From assembly GCA_043813305.1 (NCBI GenBank), contig JBDRLC010000020.1:1-24358 (forward strand): a stretch of DNA of 24,358 nucleotides. The letters run 5' to 3'. The notes below the pieces were generated by a model. It ran no database searches and was not told the DNA's origin. It saw only the letters and a list, made by a program, of their open reading frames with translations. How positions within the stretch are numbered: the first letter of the stretch is position 1; the number at the start of each line of letters is the position of its first letter. A program made the translations under genes and the position numbers. This DNA comes from JAHIZC01 sp043813305. Its GTDB lineage: Bacteria > Omnitrophota > Gorgyraeia > Gygaellales > Profunditerraquicolaceae. This document shows positions 1-5,647 of the stretch, in pieces.

Positions 1-111
1 TTCGCAGATCGCCTTATCTCTATCTACAATACTAACAACATGCTCGCTGGCAATAAGCCGCTTTGCTAAAAAATATCCCACTTTACCTGCGCCGACAATT
101 ACTATATACAT
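1..111 (-). CDS. TrkA-family K+ uptake regulator, N-terminal part (cut by window edge)
   Basis: The minus-strand frame starts at the ATG at 111 and runs off the left edge, giving 37 residues. It begins MYIVIVGAGKVGYFLAKRL and continues to an acidic residue in VDRD at the end of the second beta strand. This is the GxGxxG...D start of a Rossmann fold of the TrkA_N/RCK type, which binds NAD(H) or a nucleotide and gates Trk/Ktr potassium channels at the inner membrane face. Its ribosome site AGGTGAG overlaps the stop codon of the preceding TrkA gene, so the two are probably translated together. Two TrkA-type genes in tandem are usually followed by a TrkH channel gene, but that would lie outside this window. 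Confidence 0.8.
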   Translation of the reverse strand, partial: MYIVIVGAGKVGYFLAKRLIASEHVVSIVDRDKAICE

Positions 112-119
112 AGCTCACC

Positions 120-770
120 TCACACTTCTACGCCTAATAAGTGTTTGATCTTATCCAGGCTGGATACTTTTACCACTGCCATCAAACTATCTTTCTCCTG
201 TACAACAGTGTGGGAATCAGGGATGATGATCTCGTGGATCCTCTTTATCGCCGCCACCAATAATTCGCCCGGAACATTGATTTCCAATACGCTCTTGCCT
301 ACTAACTTATCTTTCACCTCGATCTCAAGGATACTTAAATCCTTGGTTTCGATCAGATAGCTGGAAAAGCGGCTCTCGATAATCTTATCCCTTAACATCG
401 AGGCAAAGAGGACAGTGCCGCTGATAATATCCAGCCCCAGGGCAGAGTATATATGGGCGCGCTGCGGATCATATACGCGGGTGAGCACCTTGGGAATTTT
501 GAATATTGTCTTGGCGACCTGCGCACAAATTAAATTTGTATTGTCTCCGTTAGTCACCGCACAAAATGCGTCTGCCTTCTCAGCACCCACCTGCTTTAAT
601 AATTCCAGATCAAAACCATTGCCCACGGAAGTCAAGCCGTTAAAGGTATTGCCCAGACGATCAAAAGCAGAGCGATTCTTATCAACCACCACCACATTAT
701 GGCCTTCGCTAGATAATAATTGTGCCAGTTCCGCACCAACCCTACCGCATCCTACTATGATCACGTACAT
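120..770 (-). CDS. trkA: TrkA-family potassium channel regulatory protein
   Basis: A 216-residue protein. It starts MYVIIVGCGRVGAELAQLL, with the GxGxxG dinucleotide loop and D31 (VVDKN) at the end of beta-2, typical of TrkA_N/RCK. Residues about 140-215 (ETKDLSILEIEVKDKLVGK...) look like a TrkA_C (RCK_C) ligand-binding domain. It has one RCK unit, as in KtrA, rather than the two of E. coli TrkA. It would sit on the cytosolic face of a Trk/Ktr channel and gate it. A ribosome site AGGAGCC precedes the ATG. It lies 13 nt after rplT and 8 nt before a second TrkA gene, so it may be transcribed from the infC operon. Family assignment is strong; which channel it serves cannot be seen here. Confidence 0.9.
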   Translation of the reverse strand: MYVIIVGCGRVGAELAQLLSSEGHNVVVVDKNRSAFDRLGNTFNGLTSVGNGFDLELLKQVGAEKADAFCAVTNGDNTNLICAQVAKTIFKIPKVLTRVYDPQRAHIYSALGLDIISGTVLFASMLRDKIIESRFSSYLIETKDLSILEIEVKDKLVGKSVLEINVPGELLVAAIKRIHEIIIPDSHTVVQEKDSLMAVVKVSSLDKIKHLLGVEV

Positions 771-783
771 ATTGGCTCCTTAT

Positions 784-1134
784 TTAGCCTTTTTTTACAA
801 TCTCTACCAGCTTCTTGAATGCCTGGCTGTCCTTGACTGCCAGATCAGCTAAAACCTTTCTGTCCAGATTAATCTTTGCTTTCTTCAGGCCGCTGATAAA
901 CCTGCTGTACTGTATTCCTGAAACGCGGCAGGCTGCGTTGATGCGCGTGATCCAAAGCTTGCGAAATTCTCTCTTTTTCACGCGTCGGTCGCGATAGGCG
1001 TACACCAAAGCATGCATCAGGGTCCGGCGCGCCTGTTGATACTGTTTGCTCCTGTCCCCCCAGTAACCTTTTGCCTTCTTTAATACTTTCTTCTTTCTCT
1101 TGCGACTTGCTACGCTATGTTTCACCTTAGCCAT
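784..1134 (-). CDS. rplT: 50S ribosomal protein L20
   Basis: A 116-residue, very basic protein of the length usual for L20. It starts MAKVKHSVASRKRKKKVLKKAKGY and carries the conserved stretch RRTLMHALVYAYRDRRVKKR and WITRINAACR. L20 binds 23S rRNA early in large-subunit assembly and in many bacteria represses its own operon (infC-rpmI-rplT) by binding the mRNA. Here the order infC, rpmI, rplT is kept, but the rpmI-rplT gap is 97 nt and is filled by a palindromic repeat. The ribosome site is AAGGAGTG just upstream of the ATG. Confidence 0.98.
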   Translation of the reverse strand: MAKVKHSVASRKRKKKVLKKAKGYWGDRSKQYQQARRTLMHALVYAYRDRRVKKREFRKLWITRINAACRVSGIQYSRFISGLKKAKINLDRKVLADLAVKDSQAFKKLVEIVKKG

Positions 1135-1146
1135 TGTATCACTCCT

Positions 1147-1234
1147 TAAATGAGCGCATAACTTACGGAACTCCTGCCTGCCGGCAGGCAGGTAAGTGAA
1201 CGTAAATTATATACGCGAATTATGTCCTCACTTA
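1147..1234. repeat. Palindromic intergenic element with 20-bp core, copy 1
   Basis: An imperfect palindrome fills the rpmI-rplT gap. Its core at 1173-1192 is a perfect 20-bp palindrome, CCTGCCTGCCGGCAGGCAGG. The outer arms pair 12 of 15 positions: minus-strand TAAGTGAGGACATAA (1234-1220) against TAAATGAGCGCATAA (1147-1161). The first three bases of the arm are the rpmI stop codon. The same core and the same 15-nt arm recur at the gyrB stop codon (17016-17091). Confidence 0.85.
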
Positions 1235-1432
1235 TCCATACGGTAACATTCGTTTGATATATTTCTTTTCTTGCGTTCCCTCGAGAACAGCCTGGCCTCT
1301 TAGCTTGCGTTTTCTACTCTTGCGCTTGCTAGACAACAGATGACGCTTGCCCTCTTTGGAATACATGATCTTTCCTCTTTTGGTCAACCTAAACCTTTTC
1401 GCTACTCCTTTTTTAGTCTTTAACTTTGGCAT
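1232..1432 (-). CDS. rpmI: 50S ribosomal protein L35
   Basis: A 66-residue basic protein starting MPKLKTKKGVAKRFRLTKRGK, with the conserved RHLLSSKRKSRKRKLRG block. This is the full usual length of L35. It sits between infC (17-nt gap) and rplT, the classical operon order. A strong ribosome site (GGAGGAG) stands 8 nt before the ATG. Its TAA stop codon is also the first codon of a palindromic repeat shared with the end of gyrB. Confidence 0.97.
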   Translation of the reverse strand: MPKLKTKKGVAKRFRLTKRGKIMYSKEGKRHLLSSKRKSRKRKLRGQAVLEGTQEKKYIKRMLPYG

Positions 1433-1449
1433 CTCGAACTCCTCCGTCG

Positions 1450-1971
1450 CTAGCTTTGTTTGGGGCTAAGCATAAAGGACATAACCCGCCCTTCCAAGGT
1501 GGGCGGCTTTTCAACCTGTCCTTCGTGTTGTGTGTCAGTAATAAATTTATCTAAAACCTTTTTGCCCAGATCAAGATGCTCCATCTGCCTGCCACGGAAG
1601 AAAAGGCTAACCTTTACCTTGTCTTTCTTATGCAGGAACGAGATCGCGTGTTTAACTTTGGTCTGAAAATCATGCTCGTCAATATTGGGCCTCAGGCGTA
1701 TCTCTTTAAGTTTTCCTTGTTGCTGATGTTTCTTGGCCTCGCGCTCCTTCTTCTCCTGATCATATTTGAATTTGCTGAAGTCAATGATCCGGCACACGGG
1801 CGGCTTAGCAGTGGGCGCAACCTCCACCAAATCTAATTCGTATTGATTAGCCAAACCGAGCGCTTGTTGTGTCGGCATTACTCCCAGCTGATCCCCTTGC
1901 GGGCCAATAACCCTCACTTGCGGTATGCGAATCTTCTCATTAACACGGATAAACTGTTTTATAGTAATCAC
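1450..1971 (-). CDS. infC: Translation initiation factor IF-3
   Basis: About 173 residues, the usual IF-3 length. The N-domain shows FIRVNEKIRIPQVRVIGPQG, a linker rich in K, E and Q follows (residues about 75-90), and the C-domain begins KEIRLRPNIDEHDFQTKV with the FFRGRQMEH motif. IF-3 keeps 30S subunits free and checks start-codon pairing. There is no ATG near the start. The frame allows GTG at 1971, but GGAG of the ribosome site (1977-1974) would then be only 2 nt away. An ATT codon at 1968 has a 5-nt spacing and is the likelier start. AUU starts are the known basis of IF-3 autoregulation in enterobacteria. The coordinates given include the GTG. Confidence 0.96.
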   Translation of the reverse strand: MITIKQFIRVNEKIRIPQVRVIGPQGDQLGVMPTQQALGLANQYELDLVEVAPTAKPPVCRIIDFSKFKYDQEKKEREAKKHQQQGKLKEIRLRPNIDEHDFQTKVKHAISFLHKKDKVKVSLFFRGRQMEHLDLGKKVLDKFITDTQHEGQVEKPPTLEGRVMSFMLSPKQS

Positions 1972-1991
1972 CTCTCCTTTCTTCGGGTTAC

Positions 1992-3782
1992 TTATGTAAC
2001 CTTCTTCTCTACATCTGCCTTGACTTTTTTAATAAATTCCTCTAAGCCGATTACGCCGGTATCACCCTTACCTTTTTTTCTTACCGAAACCTGGCCTGAT
2101 TTGGCTTCACGCTCTCCGACGATAAGACAATAGGGTATCTTATTTACTTCCGCATTACGTATCCTTTTATCCAGCGTCTCCTTGCGATTATCGATCTCTG
2201 CTCTCAACGCATTATCTAAAAGTGCCTCTTTGACCTTCAGTGCATACTCCTGGAGAGAATCTTTAACCCCGTTAGAGGCAGGCTGCCGAAGGCAGCCGTC
2301 AGTCACCTGCGGTACCTTGCCTCTAACGGGGTGAATCGGAATAATCAAGACCTGTGTCGGGGCTAGCCATAAAGGAAGCTCTCCATTATAATGCTCTATT
2401 AAAGCACCCATAAAACGCTCGAGGCTGCCTAGTAAAACCCGGTGGATCATAATCGGCTGCTTCTCTGCTCCCTTGGAATCTACATAGCTAAGAGCAAATC
2501 TTTTCGGTATGGCAAAATCGCATTGAATAGTCGCGCACTGCCAGGATCTTTTCAGGGCATCCTTTAATTTAATATCGATCTTTGGGCCGTAGAATGCACC
2601 TTCCCCTACGTTAATATCATACTCTAATCCCTTCTCTTTCAGTGCGCCTTCCAGGGCATCGGTTGCGCGCTTCCAATCATCCTCTGAGCCGATATATTTC
2701 TCAGGGCGCGTACTTAATTCGATGCCCACGTCCTTAAATCCGAATACATTCATCGTCTCAAAAACAAAATCAATGATCGATTTAATCTCTTCGCGCAATT
2801 GTTCCGGCATGCAAAAAATATGCGCATCGTCCTGGGTAAAACCGCGCACACGCAATAATCCATGCAATACCCCGGCTTTTTCATGACGGTAAACCGTACC
2901 CAATTCAAAGAAGCGCAGCGGTAACTCCCTGTAACTACGGATCTTGGACTTATATATCAGCATATGCCCCGGGCAATTCATCGGCTTTAAGACAAACTCC
3001 TTATCCTCTATCTTAAAGGTGTACATATTTTCCCGGTAATAGTCATAGTGCCCGGAGGTCCTCCAGAGCCCTGATTGCATAATGTGCGGGGTAATCACAA
3101 TCTGATAGCCGCGCTTTAAATGCTCCTGTCTTTCATAATCTTCGATCAGCGTACGCACCAATGCCCCTTTAGGATGATAAAATACCAAACCCGGGCCGGC
3201 TTCTTCATGATAAATATCAAAGAATTCTAAAGCAGGCCCTAATTTTCTGTGGTCACGCTTCTTCTGTTCTTGGAGATTGTCTAAATATTCCTTTACTTCT
3301 TTTTCTGTTTCAAAGCAGGTGCCGTAGATGCGCTGTAGCATCGGATTCGTCTCTATGCCGTGCCAATATGCACCGGCTACGGATAATAATTTAAAGGCCT
3401 TAACTTGACCCGTTGACTCAACGTGCGGGCCGCGGCATAAATCTAGGAATTTATTTCCGGTGCGATAAATCGAAACTTTATCTTCGGGAATTTTATTGAT
3501 CAACTTAATCTTATAATCTTCCTTGAGCTTCTCAAATAATACCAGGGCATCTTTCTTGGAGAGCTCCTCGCGGATAAATTTCTCATTCTTGGCGATGATC
3601 TCCCGCATTTTCTTCTCTATGTTCACCAGATCATCATCGGTAAAAGGCTCCTTCTTATCAAAGTCATAGTAAAAGCCGTCTTCGATAGGGGGGCCAATGC
3701 CTAATTTGGCCCTTGGCCATATTTCTTTTACAGCCTCAGCCATGATGTGTGAACAGGAATGTCGTAGTGTTTCTAAATTCAT
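1992..3782 (-). CDS. thrS: Threonyl-tRNA synthetase lacking the TGS domain, with a palindrome-encoded insertion
   Basis: A 596-residue protein from the ATG at 3782. It charges tRNA-Thr in the cytosol. The editing domain comes first, with the HxxxH metal motif at H8-H12 (RHSCSH). The class II catalytic core follows, with MNCPGHM (zinc Cys), DDAHIF and IHRVLLGSLERFM. A C-terminal anticodon-binding domain ends it. The N-terminal TGS domain of about 60 residues found in E. coli ThrS is absent. Residues 484-506 (HPVRGK...SNGV) interrupt the start of the anticodon domain and are encoded by a palindrome; without them IPI joins KDSLQEYALKV as in the family. The frame stays open upstream to 3827, but that part is tRNA-Val sequence. 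The start lies only 8 nt after the tRNA-Val CCA end and has no ribosome site. Confidence 0.95.
   Translation of the reverse strand: MNLETLRHSCSHIMAEAVKEIWPRAKLGIGPPIEDGFYYDFDKKEPFTDDDLVNIEKKMREIIAKNEKFIREELSKKDALVLFEKLKEDYKIKLINKIPEDKVSIYRTGNKFLDLCRGPHVESTGQVKAFKLLSVAGAYWHGIETNPMLQRIYGTCFETEKEVKEYLDNLQEQKKRDHRKLGPALEFFDIYHEEAGPGLVFYHPKGALVRTLIEDYERQEHLKRGYQIVITPHIMQSGLWRTSGHYDYYRENMYTFKIEDKEFVLKPMNCPGHMLIYKSKIRSYRELPLRFFELGTVYRHEKAGVLHGLLRVRGFTQDDAHIFCMPEQLREEIKSIIDFVFETMNVFGFKDVGIELSTRPEKYIGSEDDWKRATDALEGALKEKGLEYDINVGEGAFYGPKIDIKLKDALKRSWQCATIQCDFAIPKRFALSYVDSKGAEKQPIMIHRVLLGSLERFMGALIEHYNGELPLWLAPTQVLIIPIHPVRGKVPQVTDGCLRQPASNGVKDSLQEYALKVKEALLDNALRAEIDNRKETLDKRIRNAEVNKIPYCLIVGEREAKSGQVSVRKKGKGDTGVIGLEEFIKKVKADVEKKVT
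2266..2332. repeat. In-frame palindromic element inside thrS
   Basis: Perfect 15-bp arms ACCCCGTTAGAGGCA (2266-2280) and TGCCTCTAACGGGGT (2318-2332) enclose a second hairpin, GGCTGCC-gaa-GGCAGCC (2281-2297). The 67-nt palindrome plus 2 nt equals 23 codons, exactly the number of extra residues (484-506) in ThrS relative to the expected family alignment. The position is between the first beta strand and helix of the anticodon-binding domain. It resembles in concept the Rickettsia palindromic elements that insert in frame into genes. Confidence 0.85.
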
Positions 3783-3790
3783 AATTTTTC

Positions 3791-3867
3791 TGGTGGGCGG
3801 TACAGGACTCGAACCTGTGACCCTCACGATGTCAACGTGATACTCTAACCAACTGAGCTAACCGCCC
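3791..3867 (-). tRNA. tRNA-Val (GAC)
   Basis: The minus strand folds as a full cloverleaf of 77 nt. The acceptor GGGCGGT pairs with ACCGCCC, the D-arm is GCTC/GAGT with GG in the loop, the anticodon arm is TCACG-TTGACAT-CGTGA and the T-arm is ACAGG-TTCGAGT-CCTGT. The anticodon GAC is at 3831-3833. The discriminator is A and CCA is encoded. thrS starts 8 nt after the CCA. Confidence 0.97.
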
Positions 3868-4639
3868 CTTGTGCCGGGGGAGGGAGTTGAACCCACAGGA
3901 TCTTGCGATCGCGGGATTTTAAATCCCGTGCGTTTGCCAATTTCGCCACCCCGGCGAATATATCGTTATTAAGAACTGTCTTACTTCTATCGCAACCCCT
4001 ATATGAATCAAGGCATTTATCAGCTAGCTTCATCTTCCTATCTAAAGCAAAGGCATTCTTATAATAGCAGTCTTGTAGTATCTTTTTGGCGGCAATCTTA
4101 CCGTATTTTAATGTATAGATAAAATTATTTCGATTCTGTCTAAGTTCAGAATAAATCTTACCTTTACATCCTAGATATTCCTCTATTTTATTACGAAGCC
4201 ACTTTATAAATATTTTTGAAGCCGAAACAATCCTTAAAGACCATTGTTCATGCAAATTTGTCCGGTGTAACCAGCTGCGCATTGAACCATCTCCAGCGAT
4301 AACCCCCCTTAGAAAATCAACAAAAAATTCTTTAGGGATAGCAAGTGCTTTTAAATTCGGGGATTTGTTTGATGTTAATCCTATGGATAACAAAAACTCA
4401 TAAAGATTTTTATTAGAAAAATCTACAAAAAATGCCTGGTTTATTCTTCCTTTATTCTTAATCCCTATGTTACGTGCTATTTTAAAATGGTCGTTCAATT
4501 TCTCTAAGAATCCGTGGTCTTTCGATGTAATATTAATGTGTCGTCCATCGATAGACAAACATCCACCACTTGTAATTAGCCCCACGAGATACCAGAGATT
4601 AGGGCCTTGGAGTTTTAAATCTTTTCTCTTTTGTGGCAT
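3845..4639 (-). CDS. LAGLIDADG homing-endonuclease-like protein, probably catalytically impaired
   Basis: A 264-codon open frame. Residues 18-26 (LVGLITSGG) and 110-118 (LRGVIAGDG) are the two LAGLIDADG helices about 90 residues apart, as in single-chain two-motif enzymes that cut long asymmetric DNA sites. Motif 2 keeps its acidic residue (D117). Motif 1 has Gly25 where catalytic Asp is expected, one base change (GGT for GAT, 4565-4567). Other family-like stretches are GRHINITSKD and EQWSLRIVSASKIFIKWL. There is no ribosome site; the ATG lies 7 nt after the CCA of a tRNA-Cys remnant. The frame has no stop of its own: residues from about 229 on are tRNA-Leu read through into tRNA-Val, where a TAG ends it. 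The ORF may be a decayed homing gene or may have lost its end on insertion. Confidence 0.8.
   Translation of the reverse strand: MPQKRKDLKLQGPNLWYLVGLITSGGCLSIDGRHINITSKDHGFLEKLNDHFKIARNIGIKNKGRINQAFFVDFSNKNLYEFLLSIGLTSNKSPNLKALAIPKEFFVDFLRGVIAGDGSMRSWLHRTNLHEQWSLRIVSASKIFIKWLRNKIEEYLGCKGKIYSELRQNRNNFIYTLKYGKIAAKKILQDCYYKNAFALDRKMKLADKCLDSYRGCDRSKTVLNNDIFAGVAKLANARDLKSRDRKILWVQLPPPAQGAVSSVG
3872..3955 (-). tRNA. tRNA-Leu (TAA)
   Basis: An 84-nt cloverleaf on the minus strand with a long variable arm (GATC-GCAA-GATC), as in class II tRNAs. The acceptor GCCGGGG pairs with CCCCGGC, and the anticodon arm is CGGGA-TTTAAAA-TCCCG with anticodon TAA (3919-3921). The T-stem GTGGG/CCCTC has one T-T mismatch. 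No CCA is encoded (the discriminator A is followed by CAAG). It is separated by 4 nt from tRNA-Val. It has no intron, although tRNA-Leu(UAA) is a classical group I intron site. Confidence 0.93.
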
Positions 4640-4646
4640 TTATTTT

Positions 4647-4744
4647 TGGAGGCGACGAGCGGATTCTCCCGATGTATTATCCTTCTGTTGCCATCGGGAT
4701 CCCGGCCGCTATGACATAGCTAGCCGGGAGAACCGCTGTATAAA
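4647..4744 (-). pseudogene. 3' fragment of a tRNA-Cys gene, interrupted in the T-loop by a hairpin element
   Basis: With positions 4667-4729 removed, the minus strand reads TTTATACAGCGGTTC joined to GAATCCGCTCGTCGCCTCCA. This is a perfect bacterial tRNA-Cys 3' end: variable loop, T-stem AGCGG/CCGCT, T-loop TTCGAAT, acceptor strand CGTCGCC, discriminator T and encoded CCA. The matching 5' half is absent. The fragment begins exactly where the complete tRNA-Cys (4744-4815) ends, sharing its T73. Its acceptor strand does not match the 5' strand of that complete tRNA. The hairpin element splits the T-loop at the centre of the palindrome TTCGAA. Confidence 0.85.
4667..4729 (-). repeat. Bipartite two-hairpin palindromic element, copy 1
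   Basis: A 63-nt element made of two adjacent stem-loops, each opening with TCCCG and closing with CGGGA. On the minus strand the first is TCCCGGC...GCCGGGA (4729-4700) and the second TCCCGATG...CATCGGGA (4699-4667). They meet at GGGATCCC. It sits in the T-loop of a tRNA-Cys fragment between TTC and GAA. Copy 2 (19673-19740) has the same plan and sits in a tRNA-Glu fragment. Confidence 0.85.
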
Positions 4745-4815
4745 GGCGCGGGTGGGATTTGCACCCACGCATAATGGTTTTGCAGACCACCGCCTTTCTA
4801 CTTGGCTACCGCGCC
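4744..4815 (-). tRNA. tRNA-Cys (GCA), complete cloverleaf with unusual elbow bases
   Basis: A 72-nt cloverleaf on the minus strand. The acceptor GGCGCGG pairs with CCGCGCC, the D-stem is GCC/GGC, the anticodon arm is GTGGT-CTGCAAA-ACCAT with anticodon GCA, and the T-arm is GTGGG-TGCAAAT-CCCAC. The discriminator is U73, a cysteine identity base. The T-loop has G at position 55 instead of the near-universal U, and the D-loop (AAGTAGAAA) has A where G18 is expected. No CCA is encoded, whereas the adjacent remnant does encode one. It may be functional, but the broken 18-55 contact makes this uncertain. Confidence 0.85.
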
Positions 4816-4859
4816 ATATGTCAAACAGTCTTTTGCCCGCGGCACATTGCCCCGGGATC

Positions 4860-4891
4860 AAAAAATATCTGCATTAATGCAGATATTTTTT
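4860..4891 (-). terminator. 32-nt perfect palindrome over the coaC stop codon, probable terminator
   Basis: A perfect palindrome centred between 4875 and 4876. The arms contain ATATCTGCAT and ATGCAGATAT and end in runs of A and T on both sides. The stop codon TAA of coaC lies at its centre. A T-run follows the stem in either direction, so it could act as a weak intrinsic terminator. The stem is AT-rich, and the downstream tRNA island may depend on read-through. A second hairpin (4836-4856, CCCG/GGCA arms with one G-G mismatch) lies between it and tRNA-Cys. Confidence 0.5.
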
Positions 4892-5416
4892 CACTTCTTT
4901 AACAATATTTTCTACTTCTGCCAAGCAGCCAATACCGGTTTTACCGCAAGCAAGCTTCCCCTTCTTTGGCTCAACAAATCTATATTTCAAAGATTTTAAT
5001 TTTGTAATGTTATCCTGCACAATCTTATTCCTGTACATGTTTTCATTCATCGCCGGACAGATCAAAACCGGCGCTTTTGTAGCGCAGATAACACAGGTTA
5101 ATAAATCATCGCAGATCCCGCTTGCAACCTTACCAATAATATTCGCCGTTGCCGGCGCAACTAAAACTAAATCCGCCTCTTCTGCTAAAGAGACATGCTC
5201 TACACCCCAGGCCTCAGGGGACTCGAATAAATCCTGATAAACCTTATTCCCACAGAGGCTCTGAAAAACTATCGGGCGGATCAATTCCCCGGCCTCATGA
5301 GTCTCAACCACAGTAACCGAACATCCCGCATCCTGCAATCTACGCATTATTTCGCAGGCCTTGTATATTGCGATGCTGGCGGTTACGCCTAAAATAATAT
5401 TCTTACCCTTTGCCAT
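4874..5416 (-). CDS. coaC: Phosphopantothenoylcysteine decarboxylase domain protein (CoaC half only)
   Basis: A 180-residue flavoprotein. It starts MAKGKNIILGVTASIAIYKACEIMR, the FMN-binding GxTGSIAxYK-like loop. It carries APATANIIGKVASGICDDLL, the PAMNENM motif and the clamp ACGKTGIGCLAE with the catalytic Cys. It decarboxylates phosphopantothenoylcysteine in CoA synthesis. In most bacteria this domain is the N-terminal half of a CoaBC protein of about 400 residues. Here the protein ends (VKKYLH) right after the decarboxylase domain and no CoaB domain follows. It lies 4 nt after rpoZ, within the common gmk-rpoZ-coaBC order. The CoaB synthetase would have to be encoded elsewhere. Confidence 0.92.
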   Translation of the reverse strand: MAKGKNIILGVTASIAIYKACEIMRRLQDAGCSVTVVETHEAGELIRPIVFQSLCGNKVYQDLFESPEAWGVEHVSLAEEADLVLVAPATANIIGKVASGICDDLLTCVICATKAPVLICPAMNENMYRNKIVQDNITKLKSLKYRFVEPKKGKLACGKTGIGCLAEVENIVKEVKKYLH

Positions 5417-5420
5417 CTTG

Positions 5421-5633
5421 TTATTCTTTAGACTTTACTTTCTTGGCTGTTACTTTCCCCGCGGCGATCTCACGCAGGGCAATAGTCGAAGGCTTAGTGG
5501 CAGAATTCCCTGCTACTAATTTAGGCTGGCCCTCGGCGATCTCTAAAGCCCTCCTAGAGGCTAAAATCACCAGCTTATAAAGTGAATTATTGCTCTTATC
5601 GAGAAGGCTTTCTACGGAAATACTATATGCCAT
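5421..5633 (-). CDS. rpoZ: DNA-directed RNA polymerase omega subunit
   Basis: A 70-residue protein with the omega signatures NSLYKLVILASRRALEIAEG (residues about 15-34) and KPSTIALREIAAGKV. Omega helps fold and assemble beta' in RNA polymerase. Length and position directly after gmk (14-nt gap) and before the CoaC flavoprotein match the conserved yicC-gmk-rpoZ-coaBC cluster. The lysine-rich tail (VTAKKVKSKE) is not distinctive. Confidence 0.95.
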   Translation of the reverse strand: MAYSISVESLLDKSNNSLYKLVILASRRALEIAEGQPKLVAGNSATKPSTIALREIAAGKVTAKKVKSKE

Positions 5634-5647
5634 ATCCTACCTCGCTG

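Noticed and set aside
3783..3827. Fifteen-residue N-terminal extension of ThrS starting at 3827
   Set aside because: It is translated tRNA-Val sequence, has no ribosome site and does not resemble a TGS domain.
3872..3955. Group I intron in tRNA-Leu(UAA) carrying the LAGLIDADG ORF
   Set aside because: The tRNA-Leu gene is contiguous, with an intact anticodon arm; the ORF lies wholly upstream apart from its read-through tail.
4647..4744. A functional tRNA with a T-loop intron
   Set aside because: Only a 3' part is present, without any matching 5' half. The insert is a repeat found elsewhere and has no intron features, so a remnant is simpler.
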